Below are positions 8,027-18,339 of a DNA stretch of 42,747 bases, piece after piece. The stretch lies in the NCBI RefSeq assembly GCF_913058315.1, contig NZ_CAJXQY010000029.1:1-42747 (forward strand), in the 5' to 3' direction. Every line of letters starts with the position of its first letter. Position 1 is the stretch's first letter. A program made the position numbers and the translations under genes. Below the pieces are notes generated by a model. That model worked only from the letters and a program-made list of their open reading frames with translations. It did not search any database and was not told the origin of the DNA. This stretch comes from an uncultured Alteromonas sp. GTDB lineage: Bacteria; Pseudomonadota; Gammaproteobacteria; Enterobacterales; Alteromonadaceae.

Positions 8027-9670
8027 TTAGCTTGCGAGGGTGGCGCGGATGACCTTTTTATTGATTTTGCCCACGGAGGTTTTGGGAATATCATCCACCA
8101 GGGTGATATGTTCCGGCACCGCCCACTTTGAGATATGGCCGCTTTCAACAAACTGCTGTAAATGCTGCTGAATATCCCTGGCTGAAAGCGTGGCATTGCT
8201 GGCAACTACCATGGCGTGCGGACGTTCTCCCCACTTTTCATCGGGCATGCCCACCACTGCCACGGCAGCGACTTCCGGATGCTGGCTGATAAGATCTTCC
8301 AGCTCAATAGAAGAAATCCATTCTCCTCCGGTTTTAATAACGTCTTTAATGCGATCTTTAATTTCGACAAAGCCATCAGGGTGAATACAGGCCACATCTC
8401 CCGTGTGCAGCCGACCACCTTCCCAGAGCTCCTCTTGTTTAGCCGGTTCCTTATGATACCCCTGAGTGAGCCAGGGCGTCTGCACGGTGACTTCACCTAC
8501 ATGACTGCCATTATGTGCCACGGGCTGGCCATTGGGCTCTTCAATACGCAAATCCACCAGATTCGAGGCAACACCGGTGAGCGTGCGGTATTTGAGCTGC
8601 TCCTCGGGAGGGAGCGCCCGTTGGGCTTTGTTTAAATGAGTAACGGTTAGCAGCGGACAGGTTTCGGACATGCCGTAAGCCGAATAAATATCTGCCCCTT
8701 TTTGCATGGCAGCAGTGGCCAGGCCTTTGGGCAGAGCGCTGCCACCAATAAGAATTTTCCAGCCATCGAGCCGGGTTGCCTTACCTTTCTCGCAGCCCAG
8801 CAACATTTGCAGAATCGTTGGTACGCAGTGGGAGAAATCCACCTTGTATTGCCTGATAAGGTCAACCAGCAGGTCGGGCTCATAACGGCCCGGGTAAATT
8901 TGCGTGCAGTTGAGCATGACCGCCGCATAGGGTACGCCCCAGGCATGCACGTGAAACATTGGCGTGATAGGCATGTACACCGAATTAGACCGCAGCAGTG
9001 GCAGTCCCTCATAGCTGCCGAGCATGCCAACCATGTTAAGGGTATGCAGCACTAACTGGCGATGACTAAAAAAGACGCCTTTAGGATTACCGGTGGTGCC
9101 GGTGGTGTAAAACGTGGTGGCTATGCTGTTCTCATCAAAATCGGGAAACTCGCACTCAACGCTTTGCTCTGCCAACAAGGATTCATACTCCCCCAGCACG
9201 GCGATATTGGGTGTTGCCGGAGGCGTTTGGCCGTCACTTAACCGTATGTAACCTTTCACGGTGGCCAGCTGACCGGCCAGTTGATCAGCAAGCGGCAGAA
9301 AATCGTCATGCACCAACACCAGTTTGTCCTCTGCGTGGTTCATGGTGTAGGCCACCTGTTCCGGTGACAAGCGGATATTAACGTGATGAAGAATAGCGCC
9401 CAGCATGGGCACGGCAAAGTAGCACTCAAGATAACGATGACTGTCCCAGTCCAGCACGGCGACGGTATCGCCGGCCTCTACACCGGCGGCTTTCAGGGCG
9501 TTAGCCAGTTGCTGTACTCGTTGAGTAAAGTCACGATAACTGAAAGATTGTTCACCCCGATAAATTATCTGGTTATCGGGTTCAAAGCGGCCGGCAGAAG
9601 CAAAAATTTGTTTGATCAGAAGAGGATAGGACTGGGCATTGTCAGCCCCTTGCAGCATTTTTACAGGCAT
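8027..9670 (-). CDS. Fatty-acid--CoA ligase (acyl-CoA synthetase, ANL superfamily)
   Basis: A 547-residue adenylate-forming enzyme that activates a carboxylic acid to acyl-AMP and then acyl-CoA. The P-loop-like A3 motif YTTGTTGNPKG lies near residue 195; A5 YGMSETCP near 335; the A7/A8 hinge region is LHTGDVACIHPDGFVEIKDRIKD; and the catalytic A10 lysine is in PKTSVGKINKK near the C terminus. Length and the N-terminal HHVNIRLSPEQ segment fit medium/long-chain AlkK-like ligases. ATG 9670 is chosen over GTG 9673 because GGAG sits seven bases before it. It is divergent from an AraC regulator across about 120 bp, suggesting control by that protein. Confidence 0.9.
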   Translation of the reverse strand: MPVKMLQGADNAQSYPLLIKQIFASAGRFEPDNQIIYRGEQSFSYRDFTQRVQQLANALKAAGVEAGDTVAVLDWDSHRYLECYFAVPMLGAILHHVNIRLSPEQVAYTMNHAEDKLVLVHDDFLPLADQLAGQLATVKGYIRLSDGQTPPATPNIAVLGEYESLLAEQSVECEFPDFDENSIATTFYTTGTTGNPKGVFFSHRQLVLHTLNMVGMLGSYEGLPLLRSNSVYMPITPMFHVHAWGVPYAAVMLNCTQIYPGRYEPDLLVDLIRQYKVDFSHCVPTILQMLLGCEKGKATRLDGWKILIGGSALPKGLATAAMQKGADIYSAYGMSETCPLLTVTHLNKAQRALPPEEQLKYRTLTGVASNLVDLRIEEPNGQPVAHNGSHVGEVTVQTPWLTQGYHKEPAKQEELWEGGRLHTGDVACIHPDGFVEIKDRIKDVIKTGGEWISSIELEDLISQHPEVAAVAVVGMPDEKWGERPHAMVVASNATLSARDIQQHLQQFVESGHISKWAVPEHITLVDDIPKTSVGKINKKVIRATLAS

Positions 9671-9791
9671 CACACAGCTCCGGTGTTGAAAGGGTACGTT
9701 GTTACAGTGTTGTTTTAAAAATGTTAACAGGCAAGGGGTTGGCGTGTTAGGATTAGCAAATGGCGCGTAAAGATAATTAAAAGGTAGAGGC

Positions 9792-10871
9792 TTGGTTTAC
9801 GCAGCACAGACTGGCCCGGTGAATGACCTGTTAACTCAGCAATCTCATAGTGTTATTGGTAGTTGGCCACTGGTTATTAGTCGGGCGCTGAAGGCTTATG
9901 AGCTCGAGGGGCAGACGTTGTTAAAGCGGGTGGGGATAGACCCGGTGCTTGCGGCCCGCCCGGAAACCCGATACCCCCTGGCGCAGTTAAACCGCTTGTG
10001 GCGACTGGTGGAAAGCCTGACCCAGGATGAAGCGGTAGGGTTAACCGTTGCCCGGTTTGTCAGGCCCACCTCCTGGCAGGCGTTAGGATTTGCCATTTGG
10101 GCCAGCAATACTTTGATGGAAGGCTTTGAACGGCTGGCGCGGAATTTTCGCATGTTTGCGGATTACGGCACGCTGGAAGTGAGTGCCGCCAGTAATGTGG
10201 TTAATATTAGCCTGTATAAAGGTCTTACCGTTGAGCACTGGAGTGCAGCAGAAACTGATGCCTTTATGGGAACCTGTATGCTCACTGCCCGTCATATATT
10301 TGAGCCTGGCCTGGTGCCATTGCAGGTTTCGTTAAGCCGCCCCCAGCCCCGTGATCCCACTCCCTGGCAGCGGGTGTTTAAGTGCCCGGTATTTTTTAAT
10401 GCGGCGTGCGATATGATTGTCTTCAGCGAGGCGGTGATGCATCAGCCTTTATTAACCGCCAGTCCGGAACTTGCTGCACAAAATGATGCGCTGGTGGCCG
10501 ACTATCTGGCACGCTTTGACCGTACTGACCTGCGTGGCCGGCTGGAGTCATTATTGCTCAATCATTTGCCATTGGGCTCATTAACACTCATCCAGGTGGC
10601 TGAGAAGCTGGGTATCAGTTGCCGTACCTTACAACGACGCCTCGCTGAGCGAGGCAGCAACTTTCAGAAGGTCCTTGACGCATTGCGCTGCCGACAGGCG
10701 CTGTTGTGGGTAGAATCAGGGCATCTGCCATTGAGTGAGGTGGGTTATCGGCTGGGTTTTAGCAATGCCGGAAACTTTACCCGGGCATTCAAACGCTGGC
10801 ATCAGCAGACCCCCCGACAAATCCGTCAGCGCGCTGGAGCAAAGCCGCCTTTCAGGTCCGTATTACCCTAA
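9792..10871 (+). CDS. AraC-family transcriptional regulator (OruR/arabinose-binding-domain type)
   Basis: A 359-residue soluble regulator. The N-terminal ligand-binding domain (about 25-210) is of the type found in OruR/ToxR-like AraC proteins. The C-terminal AraC HTH (about 245-345) contains TLIQVAEKLGISCRTLQRRLAERG and the signature EVGYRLGFSNAGNFTRAFKRWHQQTP. The start is uncertain: TTG 9792 has AAGG seven bases upstream, GTG 9819 is an alternative, and no ATG is nearby. It is divergent from the acyl-CoA synthetase. Relatives in other bacteria respond to amino-acid or fatty-acid signals, so control of the ligase is a reasonable inference. Confidence 0.88.
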   Translation: MVYAAQTGPVNDLLTQQSHSVIGSWPLVISRALKAYELEGQTLLKRVGIDPVLAARPETRYPLAQLNRLWRLVESLTQDEAVGLTVARFVRPTSWQALGFAIWASNTLMEGFERLARNFRMFADYGTLEVSAASNVVNISLYKGLTVEHWSAAETDAFMGTCMLTARHIFEPGLVPLQVSLSRPQPRDPTPWQRVFKCPVFFNAACDMIVFSEAVMHQPLLTASPELAAQNDALVADYLARFDRTDLRGRLESLLLNHLPLGSLTLIQVAEKLGISCRTLQRRLAERGSNFQKVLDALRCRQALLWVESGHLPLSEVGYRLGFSNAGNFTRAFKRWHQQTPRQIRQRAGAKPPFRSVLP

Positions 10872-10974
10872 AGAATGAGCAATATTTTCGTCGATTGCCT
10901 TGCAGGAATTTAGACCTCTGCATAAAGTTGAAAAGCAGAATGTTGATTAACTAGCAGAGTTGGAAGAGAGTTTG

Positions 10975-11769
10975 TTGCGATACTTCTTAATGTTTCTTGC
11001 CGCGTTAAGCCCGTTGATGGCCTTACCGGCGGCAGCCGAAAAGCTCCCCAAAAAAGTGATTGTGGGTGCACAGTTAACCGGCCTTTTTCATATCCCTGGT
11101 GAACATGAAGGGGCGGGCGTTTACTACGAGATTTTGCAACGGGCACTGGCAGAAAGCGGGTTAGCTGATCAGGTTGAGATAATAGTGATGCCTATGTCGC
11201 GGGCTAAACGGGGATTTGTCGATAAACAATATGCCTGTTATGCGCCAGGCATTACGAGTTTCGATTTACAGGATAGCAGTCTCGATTTACAAAATGTGCT
11301 GATCAGTATGCCTTTAAATAAAGCCATGGTAAGGGTGATATCACGGCAGGAGCAACCTCCGGTAATGCAAGCCAGTGATATTCCCAATCATGCAGTGCTA
11401 AGTATTGTGCGTGGCACGCCAATGAGTGATGAAATGCAGGGCATTGCTGACCGTGTGATGGAGGTTTTTGAAGTCAGCAGTGAGACCGAAAATGTGCAGA
11501 TGCTGATGAATAAAAAGGTCGATTACATTTTTTCTTTTTACCCGGATGTGTTGTTTGCCTACGAGGAACTGGGGATCAGTGAATTGCCCTATTCGAAACA
11601 GTTCTCGCCACTAACCATGCGCGATACCATGATTTGCCATCCCGGTCATGAAGAGCTGTTCAGCGCTATTAATGAAAAGCTCATACAGTTTGCGCAAAAC
11701 GGAGTGCTGAAGCAGATGCTGGGGGATTTAAATATGTTTGCCGACACACCACAGGGCGACCAACTGTAA
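10975..11769 (+). CDS. Periplasmic solute-binding (SBP_bac_3-like) protein
   Basis: About 264 residues with a signal peptide (RYFLMFLAALSPLMALPAAA, cleavage after AAA) and a two-lobed bacterial solute-binding domain: VIVGAQLTGLFHI near the N terminus, IPNHAVLSIVRGTP in the hinge region and MLMNKKVDYIFSF later. No ABC permease or ATPase genes are adjacent. Like many Alteromonadales homologues it may therefore act as a stand-alone binding or sensing protein. The start is uncertain among TTG 10960, TTG 10972, TTG 10975 and ATG 10990; GGAAGAGAG at 10962-10970 favours 10972/10975. The ligand is unknown. It converges on the antiporter gene with only 6 bp between stops. Confidence 0.7.
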   Translation: MRYFLMFLAALSPLMALPAAAEKLPKKVIVGAQLTGLFHIPGEHEGAGVYYEILQRALAESGLADQVEIIVMPMSRAKRGFVDKQYACYAPGITSFDLQDSSLDLQNVLISMPLNKAMVRVISRQEQPPVMQASDIPNHAVLSIVRGTPMSDEMQGIADRVMEVFEVSSETENVQMLMNKKVDYIFSFYPDVLFAYEELGISELPYSKQFSPLTMRDTMICHPGHEELFSAINEKLIQFAQNGVLKQMLGDLNMFADTPQGDQL

Positions 11770-11775
11770 CAACAG

Positions 11776-13704
11776 TTAGTCTTTCTGCTCTTTCTGGTCT
11801 TTCAACTGCTCTTCAGCATAGCCTTTGGGCGGTGGTGTCCAGCTTCGTCGTTTGGAGTGATTATCATGAAGGTCAGATTTGAGTGCATCATCGATTAGTT
11901 GCTGTAATTCCATAAACAACTCCCGATAGTTATTATCAAACCTCTCGCCACTGGCATCATCTTTCCAGGCTTCGTAAAGCACATCGCTTTGCTGTGCTTC
12001 AATATCCCGGTAGGCGTGCTTTTGACGCTCCGCCTGAAACGGATGAACGCCGAGAAATCGAAGGGCCTGAGCCCCCATTTCCAGCGCCGAGTGGTAGGTT
12101 TCAGAAATCAGGTAATCGGCACCAGCCTGACGCAGCCGATAGCCATGCCCGCGGTCAAAAGCGCGGACCAGCACATTAAGATGCGGGTGAGACAGTTTGA
12201 CATATTTCACCATTTCCACGGCGGCTTCACGATCATCAATGGCGATAACCATTAAGCTTGCTTCGTCGATGCCGGCCGTACCGAGCATGCCGGGTTTGGA
12301 GGCATCGCCAAAGTAGGCCTGTGTCCCTATCTGGCGCATTAAATCGACCTGTTCTGAGCGGATATCCAAAATCACCGTTTTAAAATCATTGGCAACCAGC
12401 AGGCGGTTGACTATCTGACCAAACCGGCCGATGCCGGCAATAATCACTGTTCCTTTGTCGTCTACCGTGTCGTGTTGTCGACTGCTTTTATCCCGCATAT
12501 AGTGCGGCATGATGACCCGCTCAAATAAGATAAATAAACCCGGAGTGAGAAACATAGACAGCGCCACTACCAGTTGTAGCAGGGCAATTAAATCGGTGGC
12601 AAGCACACTGTTCTGAGCCGCGAAGCTGATTAAAACAAAACCAAATTCACCGGCCTGCGCCAGGCTTAGGGTCAGCAGCCAGCGATTGGAGCCCTTGAGA
12701 TCAAACAAGGTGGCGATGAGTAATAAAACCAAGGCTTTAAGGACCATAACGCCCAGTGTAATACTGATGATCAGGCCAAGGTTTTCGGTGAGTGTGCCAA
12801 AATGAATACCGGCGCCCACAGTGATAAAGAACAATCCCAGTAGCAGTCCCTTAAAGGGTTCAATATTGGCTTTCAATTCGTGACGAAATTCACTGTTAGC
12901 CAGCACAACGCCGGCTAGAAAGGCTCCCAGGGCAGGCGATAATCCCACCAATCCCATTAATGCGGCGATGCCAATCACCAGCATTAAGGCGGTGGCGGTA
13001 AAGATTTCGCGCAGCCCAGATGAGGCTACAAAGCGGAATAGGGGACGGCTCAGGTAATGACCGCCGATAGTTACAAAGGCAATGGAAGCGATAATCACCA
13101 GCCCGTATAACCAGCCGGGCAGGCCATCGACCAGATTATCACCGTGTCCGGCGTTCTGATCGGCTACCTGATTAATGGCACTGGCCAGTTCCGGTAATGC
13201 AAGAAGTGGGATCAGCGCCAGCATAGGAATAACGGCAATATCCTGAAACAGCAGAATCGAAAAAGCGCCTTTGGCGCCTTCCGTTTGTTGCAGGCCTTTT
13301 TCCTGAAAGGTTTGCAGCACAATAGCCGTGGAAGATAGCGCAAAGATCAGACCAATAGTGAGTGCAACCTGCCAGCTTAATCCGGCGCTGATCGCAATGC
13401 CGGTGATCACCGCAGCCGTAAGTAACAGCTGTAATCCACCAAGCCCCAGTAAGCGCAGCTTCATATTCCATAAGGCTTTAGGTTCGAGCTCCATGCCGAC
13501 TAAAAAGAGCATCATGACCACGCCAAATTCGGCAAAGTGCTGAATAGTATTGGTTTCTTCACCTACCAGCCCTAATACCGGACCAATCAGTAGGCCGGCA
13601 ATTAAATAACCCAGCACCGACCCTAAACCCAGTCGCTTAGCCACCGGGACCGCCACAACCGCCGCCAGCAAATAGATAAACGCCTGTAAAAAATAGCCGG
13701 TCAT
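11776..13704 (-). CDS. kefB: KefB-type glutathione-gated K+ efflux antiporter (CPA2)
   Basis: A 642-residue inner-membrane protein. About 12-13 transmembrane helices (residues 1-385) form the CPA2 Na+(K+)/H+ exchanger core. A cytosolic TrkA-N/RCK domain starting near 410 has the Rossmann motif GIGRFGQ and the acidic strand end ILDIRSE. The regulatory loop EFRHELKANIEPF and the C-terminal HSALEMG...LGVHPFQAERQ segment resemble KefB more than KefC. Kef channels acidify the cytoplasm during electrophile stress when glutathione adducts displace GSH. It overlaps the upstream flavodoxin-like reductase gene by 4 nt (ATGA), the usual Kef operon layout. The acidic/basic C-terminal tail after 590 is variable. 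Confidence 0.88.
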   Translation of the reverse strand: MTGYFLQAFIYLLAAVVAVPVAKRLGLGSVLGYLIAGLLIGPVLGLVGEETNTIQHFAEFGVVMMLFLVGMELEPKALWNMKLRLLGLGGLQLLLTAAVITGIAISAGLSWQVALTIGLIFALSSTAIVLQTFQEKGLQQTEGAKGAFSILLFQDIAVIPMLALIPLLALPELASAINQVADQNAGHGDNLVDGLPGWLYGLVIIASIAFVTIGGHYLSRPLFRFVASSGLREIFTATALMLVIGIAALMGLVGLSPALGAFLAGVVLANSEFRHELKANIEPFKGLLLGLFFITVGAGIHFGTLTENLGLIISITLGVMVLKALVLLLIATLFDLKGSNRWLLTLSLAQAGEFGFVLISFAAQNSVLATDLIALLQLVVALSMFLTPGLFILFERVIMPHYMRDKSSRQHDTVDDKGTVIIAGIGRFGQIVNRLLVANDFKTVILDIRSEQVDLMRQIGTQAYFGDASKPGMLGTAGIDEASLMVIAIDDREAAVEMVKYVKLSHPHLNVLVRAFDRGHGYRLRQAGADYLISETYHSALEMGAQALRFLGVHPFQAERQKHAYRDIEAQQSDVLYEAWKDDASGERFDNNYRELFMELQQLIDDALKSDLHDNHSKRRSWTPPPKGYAEEQLKDQKEQKD

Positions 13705-14327
13705 TGGTTGAGCTCCTGCTCGTTAAAATAGCTGGTCATGTTTTCAAGCTGTCGGGCTTTAGCGATATCCAGTTCTCCTTTTGCCAATGCTTCAAGCAGC
13801 GCTGTCCACAATGCTGAGTGGCGGGTGATTCGGTGTTCTTCTTTTGCAGTGCGAGAGCCAAACAGGGCAAAGGGTGCTAAATACGTTAACTGGGTAATAC
13901 TGGCCATTTGCTCCAGCGGCTGGAGTAACTGGCGCAGGGTAAAATGATTAAATCCGTCGGTTTGATAAGCTTCTTCGCGGCCGCCAGCTGAAACGGCACA
14001 AAAAAACAATTTACCTTTCAGGGCATCGCCGCCCTTGCCATACGCAAAACCGTATTCGAGGACTAAATCCTGCCATTCTTTTAACAGAGCAGGAGTTGAA
14101 TACCAGTATACCGGGAACTGAAAGATGATGATGTCGTGACTGAGTAACCGCTGCTGCTCTCGTTCAATATTAATATTGAAATCCGGGTACTGGGCGTACA
14201 GATCCACTGCAGTGACGGCGTCGAGCTGTTTCGCGCTGTTGAACAAAACACTGTTGACCTCTGATCTCGCCTGTGAAGGGTGAGCAAATAAAAGCAGGAT
14301 ACGACTCGAGCTTGGTTGAGTAGACAT
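13701..14327 (-). CDS. KefF/KefG-like NAD(P)H:quinone oxidoreductase, Kef ancillary protein
   Basis: A 208-residue flavodoxin-like fold protein. It starts with the FMN-phosphate loop region ILLLFAHPSQARSEVN, then DLYAQYPDFNI, the flavin/active-site segments FQFPVYWYSTPALLKEW and GFAYGKGGDALKGK. Together they match the KefF/KefG family, which bind FMN, reduce quinones and are needed for full Kef channel activity. It is the first gene of a two-gene operon and is translationally coupled to the antiporter. Features are mixed between KefF and KefG, so no symbol is given. It is about 25 residues longer than the E. coli proteins at the C terminus. Confidence 0.85.
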   Translation of the reverse strand: MSTQPSSSRILLLFAHPSQARSEVNSVLFNSAKQLDAVTAVDLYAQYPDFNINIEREQQRLLSHDIIIFQFPVYWYSTPALLKEWQDLVLEYGFAYGKGGDALKGKLFFCAVSAGGREEAYQTDGFNHFTLRQLLQPLEQMASITQLTYLAPFALFGSRTAKEEHRITRHSALWTALLEALAKGELDIAKARQLENMTSYFNEQELNQ

Positions 14328-14754
14328 TCAGGATCCGGCAAACAATTAATTCAGGCTATTAATGAGGGTTTTACAGGCATTATACAAGTCTTACCACAAC
14401 CAATACTCCCGCTGTTGATTGTTAAACTTATCAAAGAATTGGAAACGAAAAGAAACGGCTGTGTAAACGCCTGCACGGGCATGGTGAATCAAGTTAAAAT
14501 TGGCATAAGTTACCTGTTTAAAGCATAGAATTACTTTGCATACATAACGTATAATGACGGGTATCAAACAAAAATAAAGCAGTTGTCCTTTCCGGAGACG
14601 TTAACGCAAAAGTGTAAGCGATCCCGTTTGGTCCTTTTCCCTACAAATACATTCGCGTTTTAATTCGTTTATGCTGTCACGTTTGCAACACCAGTTTAAA
14701 CGGACGCTGTCTCATTTTATTTAAGTGACTTCGGTCATGTGTTTAAGGTTGTTT
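14328..14754 (+). promoter_or_regulatory. Long intergenic leader with candidate promoter for the MFS gene
   Basis: About 430 bp without a supportable gene. A consensus -10 hexamer TATAAT lies at 14550-14555; no good -35 sits 16-18 bp upstream, so an activator may be needed. Transcription from it would give a leader of roughly 190 nt before ATG 14755. I see no recognisable riboswitch, attenuator or repeat. A 70-codon open frame at 14316-14528 overlaps the neighbouring gene and lacks coding character. Confidence 0.4.
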
Positions 14755-15948
14755 ATGTCTGCACCACAATATAATCAGGGCGCAGCGGTCTGGCCTATTC
14801 TGGCTATGGCGCTGGGAACGTTTGTTCTGGGACTAACCGAGTTTTCGGCGATGTCCATGCTGCCCTTAATCGCTGAATCATTCAGCGTAACACCCTCGCT
14901 GGCAGGTAACGTTATCAGTGCCTATGCCATTGGCGTGGTCATTGGTGCGCCTCTGTTTATGCTGCTTACCAATAAAACCAATCGCCGCACTGCGTTGATT
15001 GTGTTTACGGCGATGATTTTGTTGGGTAATGGCTTAAGTGCAATTGCGTCTTCGTTAACGGAGCTGGTGGTCTACCGGGTATTATCCGGATTACCCCATG
15101 GTGCGTATTTTGGTACCGCTTTGTTGGTGGCATCGGGCATGGCACCTAAAGGTAAGCGGGCGACATACATGTCGAAAGTGTTTGCCGGTCTGACTATTGC
15201 CACTATTGTGGGGGTTCCCATGGCGACCCTAGTTGGCCAGAATATGAGCTGGCGGGTGTGTATGGCTATTGTTGCGGTGCTGGCATTCATTACTATGTTT
15301 TTGATTTACCGTCTGGTGCCCAGCAGTCCGGTAACCAATCCAACCCGGTTGAGGGAAGAGTTCGGGGTATTGAAAAACAAGTTGGTATGGTCGATTTCCG
15401 GCATCATTTTTGTGGGCTTTGGCGGCGTATTCTGTATTTATACCTATCTGGCAGATACCATCATTAATGTTACCGAAACGCCGGAAGTGACCATTTCTAT
15501 TGCCATGATGATGTTTGGTATCGGCACTACCATTGGTAATCTGGTGATCAGTAAACTGGCCGATCATTCGCCGTTGGCCACAACGGGTATCGCCCTGTTA
15601 TGCAGCGTTGCCATTGCTATCATGTACGTATTTGCTGCGGGCAATATCTGGTGGTTGTATGTCACGGTATTCCTGCTTGGTGCCAGTGTTGGTCTGGCTG
15701 CGGTGATACAGTCTATGCTGCTGGATGTGTCGCCCACCGGTCATGCCATGATAGGCGCGCTGGTGCAGTGTGCCTTTAATACCGCTAATGCCATCGGCCC
15801 ATGGGTAGGCGGCGCGCTGTTGGCGTCAGGCGCTACCTTTAATGAAACTGGCTACGCCTCGGCAATGTTGTTTGTGGGCGGCTTCGTAATGTGGGCGCTC
15901 AGTTATGTGCAGATGCGAAATCGTAATTTAATCCCCGCAACGAACTAA
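14755..15948 (+). CDS. MFS transporter, AraJ/YdhP-like DHA1 family exporter
   Basis: A 397-residue inner-membrane protein with 12 predicted helices. N-terminal features typical of the AraJ/NepI/YdhP group are present: [19 protein letters not shown] in TM1, [14 protein letters not shown] in TM2, the loop 2-3 motif [10 protein letters not shown], and [16 protein letters not shown] in TM4. It is probably a drug:H+ or sugar/nucleoside exporter; the substrate is not readable. The frame is open from GTG 14725, but ATG 14755 is chosen because TAAGG precedes it by seven bases and homologues begin shortly before TM1. A terminator follows 11 bp after the stop, so it is monocistronic. Confidence 0.88.
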   Translation: MSAPQYNQGAAVWPILAMALGTFVLGLTEFSAMSMLPLIAESFSVTPSLAGNVISAYAIGVVIGAPLFMLLTNKTNRRTALIVFTAMILLGNGLSAIASSLTELVVYRVLSGLPHGAYFGTALLVASGMAPKGKRATYMSKVFAGLTIATIVGVPMATLVGQNMSWRVCMAIVAVLAFITMFLIYRLVPSSPVTNPTRLREEFGVLKNKLVWSISGIIFVGFGGVFCIYTYLADTIINVTETPEVTISIAMMMFGIGTTIGNLVISKLADHSPLATTGIALLCSVAIAIMYVFAAGNIWWLYVTVFLLGASVGLAAVIQSMLLDVSPTGHAMIGALVQCAFNTANAIGPWVGGALLASGATFNETGYASAMLFVGGFVMWALSYVQMRNRNLIPATN

Positions 15949-15959
15949 TATGCACGTTT

Positions 15960-15984
15960 AAAGGAGGTCATAAGGCCTCCTTTT
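15960..15984 (+). terminator. Intrinsic terminator after the MFS gene
   Basis: AAAGGAGG (15960-15967) pairs with CCTCCTTT (15976-15983) around an 8-nt loop, ending in TTTT. It lies 12 bp downstream of the MFS stop codon. Confidence 0.75.
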
Positions 15985-16145
15985 ATCGTAATAACCTGCT
16001 GTTTTGTCCAATTAAAATCTCTCTCTGGTTGCACCGATACGCCGGACACGGCATGCTAAAAAAGCTTCAGGACGCATTACCCTATACCTTTGGCCGTTTG
16101 CCCCGGACAGAGAGCGCCTTAACCGGCGAAGAAGTTGGAATTCTT

Positions 16146-18299
16146 ATGAACATGTTAGCCGTTACTCAGCGCTGCAGGGACTGGCGTATTGCTGTGCTTG
16201 CTATCCTGACGCTTGTTATTACCGCCTGTGATAACGCTCCTAAATCTCCCCCTGATACCGGTACATCTAAGGATATCGAAATTCGTTGGGACACTTTTGG
16301 TGTGCCGCATATTTATAGCGGGACTGCTGATGATTTGTTTTACGGTTTTGGCTGGGCCCAGGCAAAGAGTCAGGGTGACATTGTCCTGAGGCTTTACGGC
16401 CAGGCCCGGGCAAGAGGCGCCGAATACTGGGGTGAAGAGTATGAACAAACCGATTTGTGGCTACTCGGTAATGACGTCCCTGAAAGAGGGCAACAGTGGT
16501 ACCAGCAGCAAACGGAGGCGTTTAAGAAAAACCTCGATGCTTTTGCGGCCGGTATTAACGATTACGCGAAGAAGTACCCTGAAACCCTGGATCCGCAAGT
16601 ATTAAAAGTATTACCGGTATCTGGTGTTGATGTGGTGACCCATGCCCACCGGCTGATGAACTTTATTTATGTTGCCTCGCCTTCCCGGGTGATTGGCGAG
16701 CGTGCACCGTCGCTTAAGGCTGGCTCAAATACTTATGCCGTGGCGCCTGCTAAGTCTGCCAGCGGTAACACGTTATTGCTGCAAAATCCGCATCTTCCCT
16801 GGGCAACCGGCTTCTTTACCTATTATGAAGCCCATTTGAGCGGTCCTGGTTTTGAAATGTACGGTGCCACTCAGGTGGGCCTGCCGGTAATTCGGTTTGC
16901 CTTTAACCAGCGCATGGGTATTTCCAACACCGTAAACCGTATCCCAGGTGCCACCACTTACCATCTTACCCTTAAAGAAGATGGCTACCTCTTCGATGGC
17001 GAGGTGTTGCCATTTGAGACTACCGAAAAGACGTACCAGGTATTACAGAAAAACGGCACGCTTAAAGAAAAAACACTGGCTGTGAGAAAGTCAGTTCACG
17101 GGGCGGTGTTTGAAAGGCAAGATGGTGAAACAGTAGCATTGCGCGTTGCAGGGCTGGACCGACCGGGTATGCTGCAACAGTATTTTGATATGTTGCAGGC
17201 AACAAGCTTCGCTGAATTTACTACGGTAATGGAAAGACTACAGGTGCCAACGTTTAACATTACCTACGCCGATAAAGAAGGCAATATTCAGTATCTTTAC
17301 AATGGCATTCTGCCCAAACACGAACAGGGCGACCTGGCTTTCTGGACTGGGTTGGTGCCTGGTGATAGTTCTGAGTATGTGTGGAACGAAGTCCATGATT
17401 ACGCGGATCTGCCTAAAGTCATTAACCCCGAAAGTGGCTTTGTACAAAATGCTAACGATCCGCCGTGGCTGGCCACGTATCCTGCCGTTTATGGTTACAA
17501 TGATTTTCCACCTTACGTAGCAGTAGAAGGGCCAATGTCTTTCCGGGCGCAAAACGCGGTTAAAATGATGGCTGAAAGCGGTAAGTTAAGTTTCGAGCAG
17601 TTTGAGAAAATAAAAATCTCTACTTATGCACTGATGACCGAACGCGTGCTGGACGACCTTCTAGCCGCGGCCGCTGAAAGTAACGACGAAATGGTGCAAC
17701 AGGCAGCGCAAGTGCTTAAAGCCTGGGACAGGCAGTTTGGTGTGGATAACCGTGCCGGGATTTTATTTGAGAACTGGGCAGAATTGTTTGCTGGCAAGCG
17801 CTCTGGATTTTCGGATCAATCTAACTATGCAGTGCCGTGGCAGGCAGAGTCACCGCTTTCAACACCATACGGCTTAAAGGATCCTCAAGCTGCCGTCGCC
17901 ATGCTTAAAAAGGCCGCCGAAATTACCATTGCAACCTATGGCCGGATGGACCCGCGGTTTGGCGATGTCTCACGGTTTATCATTCGCGATATGGATGTGC
18001 CCGGTCATGGAGGCTACGGGAATCTTGGCGCATTTAATGTGATCACCTGGTGGGATCCGGATGGCGATGGGATTCGTGAACCGCGCCACGGTGAAACCTG
18101 GGTTTCCATGGTGGAGTTCTCAACGCCGATAAAGGCGAAGGGTATTATGGCTTATGGTAATTCCCGCCAGGTCGAATCGACCCATTATTCTGATCAGCTT
18201 GAATTACTGGCTAACGATGAATATCGCACGCTCTGGCTACAGCGGGAAGAGGTTGAAGCGCATACTGAGCAAACGGAGTGGCTCGAAAGGTCGCGATGA
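16146..18299 (+). CDS. Penicillin acylase-family (Ntn-hydrolase) lipoprotein
   Basis: About 717 residues. A signal peptide ends in a lipobox (LVITAC), so the mature enzyme is probably lipid-anchored in the envelope. It then follows the penicillin G acylase/PvdQ/AHL-acylase plan: an alpha-chain start [21 protein letters not shown] and a beta-chain N-terminal nucleophile Ser194 in GSNTYAVAP, exposed by self-cleavage. The characteristic LLQNPHLPW follows about 20 residues later. The substrate could be an acyl-homoserine lactone, cyclic lipopeptide, beta-lactam or other amide. The start is ATG 16146, preceded by TTGGAA; the frame opens upstream at 16029, but those 39 residues would abolish the signal peptide. 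An efficient terminator follows. Confidence 0.88.
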   Translation: MNMLAVTQRCRDWRIAVLAILTLVITACDNAPKSPPDTGTSKDIEIRWDTFGVPHIYSGTADDLFYGFGWAQAKSQGDIVLRLYGQARARGAEYWGEEYEQTDLWLLGNDVPERGQQWYQQQTEAFKKNLDAFAAGINDYAKKYPETLDPQVLKVLPVSGVDVVTHAHRLMNFIYVASPSRVIGERAPSLKAGSNTYAVAPAKSASGNTLLLQNPHLPWATGFFTYYEAHLSGPGFEMYGATQVGLPVIRFAFNQRMGISNTVNRIPGATTYHLTLKEDGYLFDGEVLPFETTEKTYQVLQKNGTLKEKTLAVRKSVHGAVFERQDGETVALRVAGLDRPGMLQQYFDMLQATSFAEFTTVMERLQVPTFNITYADKEGNIQYLYNGILPKHEQGDLAFWTGLVPGDSSEYVWNEVHDYADLPKVINPESGFVQNANDPPWLATYPAVYGYNDFPPYVAVEGPMSFRAQNAVKMMAESGKLSFEQFEKIKISTYALMTERVLDDLLAAAAESNDEMVQQAAQVLKAWDRQFGVDNRAGILFENWAELFAGKRSGFSDQSNYAVPWQAESPLSTPYGLKDPQAAVAMLKKAAEITIATYGRMDPRFGDVSRFIIRDMDVPGHGGYGNLGAFNVITWWDPDGDGIREPRHGETWVSMVEFSTPIKAKGIMAYGNSRQVESTHYSDQLELLANDEYRTLWLQREEVEAHTEQTEWLERSR

Positions 18300-18307
18300 A
18301 CAGTAAG

Positions 18308-18331
18308 AGGGCACTAAGCGTGCCCTTTTTT
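18308..18331 (+). terminator. Intrinsic terminator after the acylase gene
   Basis: AGGGCAC (18308-18314) pairs with GTGCCCT (18320-18326) around a 5-nt loop and runs into six T. It lies 9 bp after the acylase stop and separates it from the convergent SDR gene. Confidence 0.88.
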
Positions 18332-18339
18332 GTGAGCGG

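Noticed and set aside
8216..8635. 139-codon plus-strand frame within the acyl-CoA synthetase gene
   Set aside because: It is fully antisense to conserved motifs of the synthetase and has no independent support.
14316..14528. 70-codon frame upstream of the MFS gene
   Set aside because: It overlaps the start of the Kef ancillary gene, lacks a ribosome-binding site and has no protein-like motif.
16029..16145. N-terminal extension of the acylase
   Set aside because: It would place 39 polar residues before the lipoprotein signal peptide and has no suitable ribosome-binding site.
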